Positions 8,850-18,566 are shown, counted from the first letter of the stretch. The stretch: DNA of 64,000 bases from JAEZKC01 sp046546375 (GCA_046546375.1 JBKGXV010000002.1:62001-126000); one strand, 5' to 3'. A program made the numbers and translations. Notes: generated from the letters alone by a model not told the origin.

Positions 8850-9623
8850 GAAGATCCACAATTTAACTCCAACACGCAGCCCCCAGTTGGTTCCCGGAAT
8901 ATTGGGAGGCGGGGGTCTGTCGGTCACGTTTTCCTCGTAATTGACAGGTCTGGGATCGTAATCCGTATCTTCAGAAATGTTCAGGTTCTCTAAAGTCACT
9001 TTTTTGATTTTAAAATTCATGGGCTCGAAACGTGCTTCTCCGAATACGTATAACAGGTCTGAAAGGGGAATGTCGAAACCGGCAACTCCGATAAAGCCCA
9101 GGGCTGCAGGTGTTTCGTTGTTGAATGTTGCCTTTTCTGTGATAGTTTCAGTTACTACAGTGGTTTCATAGGAGGAAGTGGCGAAATTGAGTCCCACACC
9201 GACTCCCACATATGCATCCACTATTTCAAGAAGTTCAAAGTGGGGAGCTACAAGAGCTTTTATACCCCAGGAGAAATAACTGTAGTCTGTGGTGGTACTG
9301 TAAGTTCCGGTTGCATTGGTAATGCTGGATTCAATGGTAGGTGAGGGGACCCCGAAGGACAGGTCCACAGAAAAGCGCGTCTCCAGATTCTCCCCGGCCA
9401 TATAACCCAGACCCATTTCAAGTTTGGCACCATGTCCCAGGTTGAGAAAATGGTCCTCAGTTTCCAGCGTGTCGCCTCCTTCGATGGTATTTGAGCTTCC
9501 CAGATAATAGCTGCCCATACCGAAGCCGTATCCTACATCCCCGAACAGACTGACAATGTTTTGAGCATATGTGCTGAAAACAAGCAGCAGTATGCAGCTG
9601 ACAACTACTGAAGCTTTTTTCAT
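8847..9623 (-). CDS. Outer-membrane beta-barrel protein
   Basis: This 258-aa exported protein has a clear signal peptide (MKKASVVVSCILLLVFSTYA, cleavage near AQN) and then an OmpW/OmpA-like barrel pattern: GDVGYGFGMGSYYLG, LEMGLGYMAG, AYVGVGVGLNF, YVFGEARFEP, and a terminal strand LRVGVKLWIF ending in Phe, the usual BAM signal. The frame is open further upstream, but AGGAGG seven bases before the ATG at 9623 decides the start. Function is unknown; it may be a structural or porin-like barrel. Confidence 0.82.
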   Translation of the reverse strand: MKKASVVVSCILLLVFSTYAQNIVSLFGDVGYGFGMGSYYLGSSNTIEGGDTLETEDHFLNLGHGAKLEMGLGYMAGENLETRFSVDLSFGVPSPTIESSITNATGTYSTTTDYSYFSWGIKALVAPHFELLEIVDAYVGVGVGLNFATSSYETTVVTETITEKATFNNETPAALGFIGVAGFDIPLSDLLYVFGEARFEPMNFKIKKVTLENLNISEDTDYDPRPVNYEENVTDRPPPPNIPGTNWGLRVGVKLWIF

Positions 9624-9705
9624 TTTGAGACCTCCTGGGTATATTGTGCTGTTTACTTTAATCATAACATTCTGTTTTTGTAGAATTCACGGAACCCGTT
9701 TTTTT

Positions 9706-11316
9706 TCAGATGTAGACTCTGTAGTCGATATCGGGAAATATATTATTATGAGACTCTAGCAATGCAAGTTGACTTTCATTTATCCTCTCACTCATGACTT
9801 CCTCATACAGGTGCAGAAAACTGGCGATGTGTTCTTTTGTCCTTCTCTGGGCATACTGAACCGTAGTCCCGGTTTTCATGATGAATGCCCAGTCGCTTGA
9901 CTGAGCTAGCAGAAGTTCCCGGGCCATCTGATTGAGTGCTCGTTTTGTCACTCCTTGTGCGCCGGGGAATTTTTTCGCACATTCCACCATGCGATCCTCA
10001 ATTCTGTGGAGATGGGGGTAGATCCAGTCATTACTTTCATTGAGCCAGACATGTGAGTAGCCACCTTCTCCCCAGCTTGAAAAGGAGGGGACGCATTTCT
10101 GGTTTTCCGGATATATATCCAGGTATTCCGAAGGTGTGATCATCTTATAGACATTCTGCTCAAAAGCGGATTTTCTGATCAGATAATTAAGCCACTGAGG
10201 CCCCTCATACCACCAGTGACCGAAAAGTTCCGCGTCATAAGGTGCAACAACACAGGGAGGTCTGTCCATCAGTGTTGCAGCATGTTTGATCTGTCCTTCA
10301 CGGTTGAACATGAAATTGCTTGCATGCTCGGAAGCAGTTTTAAGGGCAACAGTATGGTTGTATGGCTGCTTTTGGTCACTGTTCTTATCTGTAATACGAT
10401 GATATTTGATTCCGGTATTGATGCGGATTCCCGCAGGGTCAATATACGGCCTGATGTAGTCCATATCCAGATCAAAACCGATATCCTTGTGAAATTCTCT
10501 GTAATTATGGTGTCCGGGGTAACCCTCCTCAGCACTCCAGACCGAACGTGATGATTCCATATCCCTTCCGAATGCGGCAACAGGGGCATCCTTACAATGT
10601 ATGGGAGCGAATGTACCGTAAACGGGGCGTGGGTCGGCATAGAGCAGACCATGCGTTTCCATGAAGAAGTAACGTATTCCCGCGCTGTGGAGGTGTGTTT
10701 CCAGTCCCGGATAGTATCCGCATTCCGGAAGCCAGATTCCTTTAGGGGAACGACCGAAAAAATCCTGGTATGATTGAACTGCCACTTCGATCTGTGCACG
10801 TACAGCGTTTTGGTTGTACTGCATGTTGGGGAGGTATCCGTGAGTTGCGCCCGAGGTGATGATTTCCAGAACGCCTGCATCCTGAAGAGCACGGAATCCA
10901 GAAATGATGTTTCTGCAGTATTTATGTTCGAAAATCTGTCTGCATTGGGAAAACCGCTCAAGGTACATTGTTGCGCTGCGGTTAAGCTGTTTATCATTCC
11001 TGGTGCGTTTGATTTCTTTATGAGCCAGCTCGATATGCTGATCTATATAACGGGAATAGCGGCTCTGAAGCAGCTCGTCATTGAGCATGGAACACAGTGG
11101 GGGGGTGAGGGACATGGTGATTCTGAAGGGAATTCTGTCATAAAGAAGATTTTCAAATAGTGACAGCAGAGGTATATAGGTTTCAGTAATAGCTTCATTC
11201 AACCAGTTCTCTTCCATCATGTAGTTGATTTCAGGATGGCGGATATAGGGAAGGTGGGCATGAAGAACCATGCATAAGAATCCGTGAGCGGGAATCTGTG
11301 CCTGGCAGTTATTCAT
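9706..11316 (-). CDS. GH57 1,4-alpha-glucan branching enzyme
   Basis: The 536-aa cytoplasmic enzyme forms alpha-1,6 branches in glycogen-type glucans. It opens with the GH57 motif HAHLPYIRHPE and carries the catalytic nucleophile region GIWLPECGYYPG (E198) and the acid/base region PYDAELFGHWWYEG (D361). Their spacing and sequence match characterised archaeal and thermophile GH57 branching enzymes. The C-terminal 100 or so residues form the helical DUF1957 domain with the substrate-binding WGEGGYSHVWLN segment. It starts 8 bases after a DUF4912 gene, a recurrent neighbour of GH57 enzymes, so the two are likely an operon in glycogen metabolism. Confidence 0.93.
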   Translation of the reverse strand: MNNCQAQIPAHGFLCMVLHAHLPYIRHPEINYMMEENWLNEAITETYIPLLSLFENLLYDRIPFRITMSLTPPLCSMLNDELLQSRYSRYIDQHIELAHKEIKRTRNDKQLNRSATMYLERFSQCRQIFEHKYCRNIISGFRALQDAGVLEIITSGATHGYLPNMQYNQNAVRAQIEVAVQSYQDFFGRSPKGIWLPECGYYPGLETHLHSAGIRYFFMETHGLLYADPRPVYGTFAPIHCKDAPVAAFGRDMESSRSVWSAEEGYPGHHNYREFHKDIGFDLDMDYIRPYIDPAGIRINTGIKYHRITDKNSDQKQPYNHTVALKTASEHASNFMFNREGQIKHAATLMDRPPCVVAPYDAELFGHWWYEGPQWLNYLIRKSAFEQNVYKMITPSEYLDIYPENQKCVPSFSSWGEGGYSHVWLNESNDWIYPHLHRIEDRMVECAKKFPGAQGVTKRALNQMARELLLAQSSDWAFIMKTGTTVQYAQRRTKEHIASFLHLYEEVMSERINESQLALLESHNNIFPDIDYRVYI

Positions 11317-11324
11317 TCTCTTCT

Positions 11325-11963
11325 CTACCGGTTTCCGATTATGAAACTTGAACTGTTATGAGGTGATGAGGGCAATGATCCGGAAACGCCAGGTCTGCTT
11401 ATATCTATATTGTCATAAGACAGTTCGGTGAGCTTGTCTGTATCAACATCTGTTTTCACTGCTGCAGGCGGTTTGATTCCGGGTTGAGGTATACTGACCA
11501 CCGGTGCGGAAACTGCGGGTGAAAAAGTTCCGGTTTCAGTTTTGACTCCGTATTCTATCGAATACCGTTTTGCGCCTTGGGGCATTCTCACGTACATTTT
11601 GCTTCTGGGTACGGTTGGGATTTCAAGTGGTTTGACTGGTTTCTTTTCTTCAGTTTCGGGAACCGTTTCCCGTAGGTGTAACAAATCGTTTTGAGTAACG
11701 TATTTCTTGCCGGAAGTGGTTTGAATGGAGGGCGTTTTTTCAGGAAGTTCCCAGTATACATATATCCATTCAGGGTCTTTGGGAATGGCCCTCATAAATG
11801 TATCATTGTACTGTTCTGGCAATTCGGTACTGAATGTGTAAGCCGGACCTGCGGATTTGCTCGAAGTGTTCTCGGTTTTTTGGCTCAGAGAGCGATTTTT
11901 CTGTCTGACTTTTTTCCTCAGAAATCGCTGAACTGCCCGACTTTTCTTTTGAGAGATTGGCAT
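11325..11963 (-). CDS. DUF4912 domain protein
   Basis: The 212-aa product has a very basic N-terminus (about 1-35: KKSRAVQRFLRKKVRQKNR), then the DUF4912 core, recognised by LPEQYNDTFMRAIPKDPEWIYVYWELP (about 49-75), and a second half with AKRYSIEYGVKTETGTFSPAVSAPVV. A Pro-rich, low-complexity tail follows. The domain looks like a carbohydrate-binding or Ig-like fold, and its genes are often found directly upstream of GH57 branching enzymes, as here. There is no signal peptide, so it acts in the cytoplasm. Function is not established; a glycogen-associated role is inferred from the pairing. Confidence 0.82.
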   Translation of the reverse strand: MPISQKKSRAVQRFLRKKVRQKNRSLSQKTENTSSKSAGPAYTFSTELPEQYNDTFMRAIPKDPEWIYVYWELPEKTPSIQTTSGKKYVTQNDLLHLRETVPETEEKKPVKPLEIPTVPRSKMYVRMPQGAKRYSIEYGVKTETGTFSPAVSAPVVSIPQPGIKPPAAVKTDVDTDKLTELSYDNIDISRPGVSGSLPSSPHNSSSFIIGNR

Positions 11964-11997
11964 TGTAAGTTCCCGGCAGCCCTTTGGGTCAAAACTG

Positions 11998-12035
11998 AGA
12001 GGAAAGTCATGAATTCAGTTTCACAACTTTCCTCT
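11998..12035 (-). terminator. Weak terminator-like hairpin after the porin-like gene
   Basis: AGAGGAAAGT and ACTTTCCTCT form a 10-bp stem with an 18-base loop. On the minus strand a short CAGTTTTGAC stretch follows. It lies 29 bases past the stop at 12064. Confidence 0.45.
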
Positions 12036-12063
12036 GCTCATGTATTCTGGACTGCACTTGTTT

Positions 12064-13290
12064 TTAATTTGTTTCATTTTTCTTGAACCAGTTCCGGCCG
12101 CCGTTTATACCCAGCTGCATTCTGAAAACATTTTCTGAATAATCGGAGTATCGTGAATCGGTTCGTCTGCCCAGTTCAAAAATTATATCTATCAATCCGC
12201 CATCGTTTTCGATCGGAAGACCTGCGCCCAATGAAAGTGCGTATTCCTGAGCTCCGTCGGCAGGGAATTGGTTATAGCTTATTCCTGCTCTGTAGTGCAT
12301 TTTTTCCCAATATTTGGCTGCAAGTTGATTGGGTGCAGGAATGAATCGGGCTCCAGCCGATACCCGATAAGCTCGGCGCAGAGGACGTGTAATTTCAAGA
12401 TCCGTTTGATACCTTTCCCAGAGTGTGGCATGCAGGTCCGCTGCCATCAGCCATTTTTCATCGGGTTCATAGCCGATACCTGCTGTGAGTGAAGGGGGCA
12501 GGTGCATGTGGAAATCAGATGAAGTTGTTTCCGTTGTATCCACTTTCTGGTAGGTATGGCTCATGTTACCTTCATTATAGAACATGTACTCGCCGGCAAG
12601 GCCTACTGAGAGTTTACCAAGTGGGACGAGTACCCCCATACGGAATCCATTGCTGGAATAAGACTTTTCTGTACCATCAGAAAGCGTGTTCTCATATGTC
12701 GATTCTGAACTGTCTGCATAATTTTTCAATACAGAGCCGAAAACACTGCTTGAGGAAAGGTTGAAGTAAACTCTTTTGTAAGTTACCCCGAAGCTTGGTC
12801 CGTTTCCGAACTGATACCCCCATCCTCCCTCAAATGAGGTCATTCCGCCGGTTCTGGTAATACCGATATATCTTTCGTCATATCCGTATTCATTATCCGT
12901 CACAACTTTCTCATTCAGGAAGTCAACAGCAGCATCACTGCTTTTCTGTATGGCAAAACCCAAATTTCCCGCAAAACCCGCCGGGATTACAAGGGAGAGC
13001 ATTCGCGGGGAATATTCACTTGCCACATCCGAGGTGCCGCTTTCTTTCGCCTGGATGAAATCAAAGGAGATTAGTGAGGAGAATGCGGACCGGTTGCGCA
13101 TTGCCATATTGGCCGGATTGAGACTCAAACCGAGTTTCTCGTTTCGAACACCTGTGCCGCTGCCTGACATGGAACTGGAAAAACCTGTAACTGTCTGTAC
13201 TGGCATACCAACTGGAAAATGTAATCCCAGAGGGGACTGGGCACCAGCCGTTACGAAGAGGACCAGAAGAGAAATCACTGCTTTTTTCAT
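12064..13290 (-). CDS. Outer-membrane beta-barrel protein (FadL/PorV-like)
   Basis: The 408-aa exported protein has a signal peptide (MKKAVISLLVLFVTAGAQS). The segment GLSLNPANMAM resembles the 'NPA' plug region near the N-terminus of FadL/PorV/UPF0164-type barrels. Many amphipathic strands follow (FEGGWGYQFG, SFGVTYKRVYFNL, GMRMGVLVPLGKLSVGLAGEYMF-like, LTAGIGYEP). Long-chain-molecule transport or a secretion-linked barrel role is possible but not shown. It lies 18 bases downstream of a lipoprotein gene on the same strand, suggesting that the two act together in the outer membrane. Confidence 0.8.
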   Translation of the reverse strand: MKKAVISLLVLFVTAGAQSPLGLHFPVGMPVQTVTGFSSSMSGSGTGVRNEKLGLSLNPANMAMRNRSAFSSLISFDFIQAKESGTSDVASEYSPRMLSLVIPAGFAGNLGFAIQKSSDAAVDFLNEKVVTDNEYGYDERYIGITRTGGMTSFEGGWGYQFGNGPSFGVTYKRVYFNLSSSSVFGSVLKNYADSSESTYENTLSDGTEKSYSSNGFRMGVLVPLGKLSVGLAGEYMFYNEGNMSHTYQKVDTTETTSSDFHMHLPPSLTAGIGYEPDEKWLMAADLHATLWERYQTDLEITRPLRRAYRVSAGARFIPAPNQLAAKYWEKMHYRAGISYNQFPADGAQEYALSLGAGLPIENDGGLIDIIFELGRRTDSRYSDYSENVFRMQLGINGGRNWFKKNETN

Positions 13291-13308
13291 AATATATCTG
13301 ACTCTTTT

Positions 13309-14457
13309 CTATCGTGATGGGGTGAGAACTATTTCCATTTTGGGTTTGGACCAAACAATATTTTCATAGCCGCTTTCAGAACTGCTCAGGCGTAAATATG
13401 CGTAAAGTGGTTTCCGGGCGCCCCGAAGGATTTTCTGAACCGGTCTTCTGACCGGAAGGGTTAAGGTGCTGCTGAGTTTCAGCGAGGGCTCCCGGTTGAA
13501 GAGGGTTTTGAGGGAGTCGCCCTCAATTAAATCATCTAGCAGCAGGAATTTGAAATAGACTGAATCCGGTGCTTCACTCTCCGTTTTCAGAGTGATCACA
13601 GAGTTGAGAACTTCACTGTACAGGGTTTTGGAAGTATTGTTCATGGTTTCGAAAATGTCTTCAGTATTGATTTCAAATACCGCTGTGCGTTGAGATGAAT
13701 GAGAGGAGTAGGGAATGGCTGAAAGCGAATCGGCAGCCTCAGTGTCCTCATAAATTGTGAAGCGAGCAGTGCACCCGATTGAGTCTCGTACCGTTTTCCC
13801 ATCTTCTTTCGTGACGTTTACAATTATATATGGTTTCAGTATTTTCATCATTTTCAGAGAATCAGGAATACTGAAACTGAATGTGTAACCTGCAGAAGTT
13901 TCCGTTCTTGCATCGAAAATATCTTTACTCAATTCTTCAGGTAATACTATGGAATCGGTTTGCTTCTTTATGAGTGTGATTGAATCCAATAGTTCCGAAT
14001 CTCCTCTTTTTACCGGAGCCAGAGAGTCCAGTTCGGAGCTGATATGAATGTTTACACTCTCGGAATCACTTGTCCCACCGACTGTCTTCACAAACATGCA
14101 GACGCTTTTCAGAGTATCATCGCTTCCATAAGATGCGGGGTAGGGAACACTGTCTGTTAGGTCGAACTGCATATGGCCGAATGCATGTTCAGACCCTTTC
14201 CTGCCGATTAGAAGGTAACTGGTCTTTTTGGTACTGAAAAGTGAATCTGCACCTTCGGGAATGCTGAAAGCCTCCTGGATGTCATTGCTGTCCAGAACCG
14301 TTTTTCTGAATGCACCTTCCAGGTTGGTAAGAGTGGAATCAAGGTCTGAAATCACCCCGTCTCCTGCTCCGGTAATGGTATCTGATCGGGAGCAGAGGAA
14401 AAAGATAGAAGAGAGTAGTAAAATAGAGCAGAAAAACAGCTTGTTTGATCGAATCAT
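13309..14457 (-). CDS. Putative outer-membrane lipoprotein of unknown function
   Basis: The 382-aa product starts MIRSNKLFFCSILLLSSIFFLCSRSD: a short basic region, a hydrophobic core and a Cys at residue 22 in a lipobox-like but non-canonical FFLC. The rest is polar and beta-rich, heavy in Ser, Asp and Glu, with DSV/DSL-type repeats and a C-terminal LYAYLRLSSSESGYENIVWSKPKMEI segment, as in DNRLRE/carbohydrate-binding-like modules of secreted proteins. I chose the ATG at 14457 (GGCAGGTGAC upstream) over a TTG four codons earlier. It is the first gene of a two-gene operon with the barrel protein at 12064-13290. Confidence 0.72.
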   Translation of the reverse strand: MIRSNKLFFCSILLLSSIFFLCSRSDTITGAGDGVISDLDSTLTNLEGAFRKTVLDSNDIQEAFSIPEGADSLFSTKKTSYLLIGRKGSEHAFGHMQFDLTDSVPYPASYGSDDTLKSVCMFVKTVGGTSDSESVNIHISSELDSLAPVKRGDSELLDSITLIKKQTDSIVLPEELSKDIFDARTETSAGYTFSFSIPDSLKMMKILKPYIIVNVTKEDGKTVRDSIGCTARFTIYEDTEAADSLSAIPYSSHSSQRTAVFEINTEDIFETMNNTSKTLYSEVLNSVITLKTESEAPDSVYFKFLLLDDLIEGDSLKTLFNREPSLKLSSTLTLPVRRPVQKILRGARKPLYAYLRLSSSESGYENIVWSKPKMEIVLTPSR

Positions 14458-14728
14458 GTCACCTGCCAATTAAAATGTTCGAGTGCCTTGAAGAGCAATC
14501 ATTTAGCTCTGTTCAGCAAAAAAAATAGGTTCACTCTGCGGTGCAAGTCAAACTTTCCTCCCAGTGACGCATCATTTTTATTCTGAAATCGGTCTGTTGT
14601 GCAAAAATGGACAAAAACGGTATTTTGAGCTATACTGTATATATAGTATTTTAGATGTCTTTCGGTTTTTTCAACATTTTTCAAAGCAGCTCTGGTTTCT
14701 TTATCAGGTGATTGCATCTTTGGGGGTT

Positions 14729-16189
14729 ATGGGCATAACGGCTAAGCGTCCATTCGAATGTTCAGTATTGGTTGTTGATGATGAAGAAGCGATTTGCCAG
14801 ATGCTCAATTCCGCTCTTTCTCCTCGTTACAACGTGACTGTCTGCAAAAACGGCAAGGAGGCTCTTGCTCAGATAGAGAAGCATGATTTCGACCTGGTGG
14901 TTACCGATCTGATGCTTCCCGATATTTCCGGCATAGAAGTGCTAACATATGCCAAAAGCAGAGATGAGTTCACTGAGGTTCTCATGATTACAGGATATGC
15001 CTCTCTGGATACGGCCACTGCTGCACTTAATCTGGGGGCGGGTTCCTATCTGGCCAAACCTTTCTCCATTACCGATTTTCTCATCCGAACCGAAAAAATG
15101 ATCGCTTCACGGCTTTTTCATCTAAAAAGCCTGCAGCTCATGAAACATTCCGATTTCATGGACCCTGCGGTGAAAGGGCATCTCAGCGACATCACATCAC
15201 TCTACTATTTCACCCGCAAGCTTATGCTTTCTCTGGAAATTTCAGAGGTGATGCGAATAATCCTGGAAGAGGCAAATCAGAAAATCGGGGCTGACTTCTG
15301 CTGTATAGGAATCAATCTTCTGGATTATTATGAAGTATATGCCATGCCGTCATTCGGCGAGTTGGATATTGGTCGGCTTAAGGAGGTTCTACCGCAGCAT
15401 TGGGATGACGCGTTCAGCATGCTGGATAAGGATAAATTCGTTGAAGGTGATATTCCGCTATTTGTCTACAAAGGACGTCAGGGTGAATTCAAACCTGTAC
15501 AGCAATATCAAAGTGTGAGTTACCCGCTTATCGTGACAGGGAAAACCATAGGGAATCTTTCGGTGTTTCTGGACATTAAAAAGGAAATCCCTCCCGATGT
15601 GAACCAGTTTCTTCATGTTCTGACTTCCATTATTTCCCCTGTAATCGAGCACGCATATATGGATCTTCAGGCGCGAATGCAGGCAAAAACCGACAGCCTT
15701 ACCGGAATCGCCAATCATCGTCACTTTCATGAAGCACTGGAGAGAGAAATCGCTCGTGCAAATCGTAAAAAGAGCTGTTTTTCTTTGATTTTAGCAGATA
15801 TAGATAATTTCAAATCCATAAATGATACCTATGGCCATCAGGTGGGAGATGCTGTTATTATTGATCTCACCAAGCGTTTTACAGCCAATATTCGTACTGG
15901 AGATGTGGCTGCAAGGTACGGGGGGGAGGAGTTCTGTATCATTCTTCCCGATACGGACGAGGCTGGGGCAGAATGTCTGGCAAAAAGAATATGCAAGGCT
16001 GTGGCAAATACACCTTTTGCCGATTCGAAATATCAATTCATCTATACAGCCAGCTTCGGGCTGGCGGTGTATAATGGCGCCGAACCGCTCGGCAAGGATG
16101 AACTCATTTTTAAAGCCGATGAAGCTTTGTACGAGTCCAAAAGGGCTGGAAAGAACAGGGTCACAGTCAGCACCAGTAAGGAAAAATGA
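14729..16189 (+). CDS. Response regulator-GAF-GGDEF diguanylate cyclase
   Basis: The 486-aa protein has a receiver domain (about 10-130) with DDEE near the N-terminus, phospho-acceptor D60 in VVTDLMLPD and the conserved KPF. A GAF-like middle follows (about 170-305), then a GGDEF domain (about 320-480). The catalytic signature is GGEEF (398-402), an active form, and the inhibitory I-site RTGD (R389-D392) lies exactly five residues before it. It should therefore make c-di-GMP under phosphorelay control with product inhibition. The frame is open upstream to 14564, but the ATG at 14729 behind TGGGGG fits the domain start. Its stop overlaps the waaA start (ATGA). No partner histidine kinase is adjacent. 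Confidence 0.92.
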   Translation: MGITAKRPFECSVLVVDDEEAICQMLNSALSPRYNVTVCKNGKEALAQIEKHDFDLVVTDLMLPDISGIEVLTYAKSRDEFTEVLMITGYASLDTATAALNLGAGSYLAKPFSITDFLIRTEKMIASRLFHLKSLQLMKHSDFMDPAVKGHLSDITSLYYFTRKLMLSLEISEVMRIILEEANQKIGADFCCIGINLLDYYEVYAMPSFGELDIGRLKEVLPQHWDDAFSMLDKDKFVEGDIPLFVYKGRQGEFKPVQQYQSVSYPLIVTGKTIGNLSVFLDIKKEIPPDVNQFLHVLTSIISPVIEHAYMDLQARMQAKTDSLTGIANHRHFHEALEREIARANRKKSCFSLILADIDNFKSINDTYGHQVGDAVIIDLTKRFTANIRTGDVAARYGGEEFCIILPDTDEAGAECLAKRICKAVANTPFADSKYQFIYTASFGLAVYNGAEPLGKDELIFKADEALYESKRAGKNRVTVSTSKEK

Positions 16190-17451
16190 AAAATATCGGT
16201 TTAGCTGCTTTTATATACACATACAGTTCAGTTGTCGAAGTACTAAGGCGAGCAATCAGTCTGATATTCTCCAGATTCCCACAGAGCAGAAAATGGAATC
16301 TCAGAGAACGGCAGATCGTGCCGCGATGGTATCGCGATATTCGCAATAGAACTGTTGTATGGGTACATGCAGCCTCCTTGGGGGAGGCAAAACTGCTGTA
16401 TAAATTCCTGGAAATACTGAATACCCGTCACCCTGAGGAGTATTATCTGGTAACAGCTGCTTCCTCAACAGGGGTCAGATTTCTGGAAAGGCACCGAAGG
16501 GCTGAGGTGTGTTCGGTAGGTTTTCTGCCTATCGATTCCGTTCCTTTGATGAACCGGATGTTGGAGCGGTACCAGGTGAATCGTGTATGGCTTGTGGAAA
16601 CTGAGCTGTGGCCTTCCATGCTGTGGTGTTGTATGAAAAAAAAGATACCCGTGGGAATCGTGAACGGTCGTCTTGAGGAGAAGTCGTTCAGGAGTCTCAA
16701 GCGTTTCGGTTTTCTTTTCAGGCCTCTTTTTAGATCCTTAGATATCGTGCTGGCTCAGGATACCAACTATGCGGATAGATTCAAAGCTTTGGGTGTGGAG
16801 GAAAAGCGACTTCATGTTGTCGGGAACCTCAAAAGTCATATTACTGTGCGCAGACCGGATTCTGCCCAGTGGTCTACTCTGCGCAAGAAGCTGAATGTTG
16901 ATGAATCGGTGCTGCTTGTCACTGCCGGATGTGTTCATCCGGGAGAGGGACTAGTCGTAAAACAATGTCTGGACAGGCTCAAGCAGTTGAATATGCCTGT
17001 GAAATTCATTATTGTGCCTCGTCATATGGAGGCGGTTTCTGCTTTGATTGATGAACTCGGGGACGATGTACTGCACCTTACAGACACCGAAACTGACAAA
17101 GAATGGAATGTGTGTCTGGTGGAAAGATTCGGGGTTCTTGACGATATGTACAGAATCGCGGATGCAGCAGTGGTGGGCGGCAGTTTTGTCAGGGTAGGCG
17201 GACACAATGTCTGGGATGCTGCCAGATTCGGCATTCCCGTGTTTTTCGGTCCATACACTTACTCTCAAAAAGAAAGTTGTGACCGGCTGGTCAGTTCCGG
17301 GGTGGGATTCAGAAGCGAGAACGGAGCCGGTCTGGGACAAACAATATATAAAGTAATGAAATCCGAACCTTCGCGGTTTGTGAATGCTCAGATTCTTTTT
17401 ACTGAAACAGTAAACAAACGTCAGGCAGTTTGGGAGCCGTTGATTCCATGA
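16186..17451 (+). CDS. waaA: 3-deoxy-D-manno-octulosonic acid (Kdo) transferase
   Basis: The 421-aa inner-membrane-associated GT-B glycosyltransferase adds Kdo from CMP-Kdo to lipid A precursor on the cytoplasmic face. The N-terminus has a short hydrophobic anchor. The motif VWVHAASLGEA carries the general-base Glu (E67). Further family motifs are WLVETELWPSML, GIVNGRLEEKSF, the linker VVGNLK and the donor-site region VGGSFVRVGGHNVWDAA. Its presence indicates an LPS-bearing Gram-negative envelope. It overlaps the upstream GGDEF gene and the downstream holA, each by four bases (ATGA), implying translational coupling. Confidence 0.95.
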   Translation: MKNIGLAAFIYTYSSVVEVLRRAISLIFSRFPQSRKWNLRERQIVPRWYRDIRNRTVVWVHAASLGEAKLLYKFLEILNTRHPEEYYLVTAASSTGVRFLERHRRAEVCSVGFLPIDSVPLMNRMLERYQVNRVWLVETELWPSMLWCCMKKKIPVGIVNGRLEEKSFRSLKRFGFLFRPLFRSLDIVLAQDTNYADRFKALGVEEKRLHVVGNLKSHITVRRPDSAQWSTLRKKLNVDESVLLVTAGCVHPGEGLVVKQCLDRLKQLNMPVKFIIVPRHMEAVSALIDELGDDVLHLTDTETDKEWNVCLVERFGVLDDMYRIADAAVVGGSFVRVGGHNVWDAARFGIPVFFGPYTYSQKESCDRLVSSGVGFRSENGAGLGQTIYKVMKSEPSRFVNAQILFTETVNKRQAVWEPLIP

Positions 17452-18566
17452 GTGAAATAACCGAACTTTCCCGTCTGGTAATCCTTACAGGAGATGACTC
17501 CATTGGAAAGGAACGTGCAAGAAGCCGTTTTATCGAGCAGGTGAAGGCAGTTCATGGGCAGTGTTCTGTTGAGAGGTTTGATTCTTCGGCAGAGGAGTTT
17601 TGCGATTTTCTGCAGAAAATGATCACGCCCTCTCTTTTTCAGGAAATCAGGGTTTTCAGTATCGGGCATGCGCAGACCCTTCCGCAGACAGAGCTGGAGG
17701 AGCTCGGTAAGCTGCTAAAACATGAAATACCCGATGTTTTCGTGATCATGGAAGCTCAGCCTGAAAAAAAAGGAATGACCAGTGCAAAACTGGCCAAAAT
17801 ACTGCAGCTTAAAAAACTTTCATCGGATTCTTCTGTTTCCATTCAGGATTTATCCAAACCTCCCGATTACAAGTTGGCTGCTTGGCTTACAGCTCAGGTC
17901 CCCGTTCTTTTCAATCGTAAAATCAACAAAGCGGATGCGGAGTTTCTTTTGGATCTGGTGGGTAATGATCTGGATTCTCTGTATTCAGAACTTCAGAAAA
18001 TAGATATCAATCTTCCTCCAAGAGCACCGGTGGACAAAAGTACCATAGAGGAGATTACCGGCGCTTCAAGAACAATGACTGCCTTTGAACTGGCATCCGC
18101 TCTTGGTGAGAAGAACTTTGTCCGGGCGCTGGAGGTTTTGGAATCTCTTTTCTCGTCCGGTTTTTATGTCCCTATGGCGGTATCGGCGCTTTTCCGTCAC
18201 TTCTGGGCTCTTTTGCGTATCAGAAAATATATCCAGAAGAATCCGGGGGTTATGAAACAGTTCAACACTCGAGGTTACGGGCCTAATTCTCCTCAGACTG
18301 AAGCAGCTTTCAGTATAGGGAAAGCCAGCGGCCTTCTTTCTGAAAACGATAAGCGCAAAACGTTTCCTGTGATAATACAGTCGGGTATTGTGAATCAGGC
18401 CCGGAATTTCAGCGATGCTGATCTCAAAGAGGTACTGAAAATGCTTCAGGAACTTGATGTGGGGGTAAAGACGGGTAGAATCGATCCGGTTCAGCATGTT
18501 ATTCAGATGTTCTGCTACAGGATTGTCAGGATATCCGAATGCGTTGAAAGCGGGGTTTACGCATGA
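17448..18566 (+). CDS. holA: DNA polymerase III subunit delta
   Basis: The 372-aa clamp-loader subunit opens the beta sliding clamp during replication. The N-terminal domain begins LSRLVILTGDDSIGKERARSRF, the degenerate ATPase-like start typical of HolA. The middle has the FNRKINKADAEFLLDLVGNDLDSLYSELQKI stretch, closely matching the family's 'NDL..L.nELeKL' motif, and the helical C-terminal domain contains the usual LFRHFWALLRIR. The frame extends a few codons upstream, but the ATG at 17448 overlaps the waaA stop as ATGA. Length is slightly above the usual 340. Confidence 0.9.
   Translation: MSEITELSRLVILTGDDSIGKERARSRFIEQVKAVHGQCSVERFDSSAEEFCDFLQKMITPSLFQEIRVFSIGHAQTLPQTELEELGKLLKHEIPDVFVIMEAQPEKKGMTSAKLAKILQLKKLSSDSSVSIQDLSKPPDYKLAAWLTAQVPVLFNRKINKADAEFLLDLVGNDLDSLYSELQKIDINLPPRAPVDKSTIEEITGASRTMTAFELASALGEKNFVRALEVLESLFSSGFYVPMAVSALFRHFWALLRIRKYIQKNPGVMKQFNTRGYGPNSPQTEAAFSIGKASGLLSENDKRKTFPVIIQSGIVNQARNFSDADLKEVLKMLQELDVGVKTGRIDPVQHVIQMFCYRIVRISECVESGVYA

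Noticed and set aside
10269..10997. 242-aa minus-strand frame in the GH57 gene
   Set aside because: It is a second frame of the branching-enzyme gene on the same strand; no coherent protein.
14620..14660. TATA-rich stretch before the response-regulator gene as a promoter
   Set aside because: TTGAGC and TATAGT are only 11 bases apart; no acceptable -35/-10 pair could be placed.
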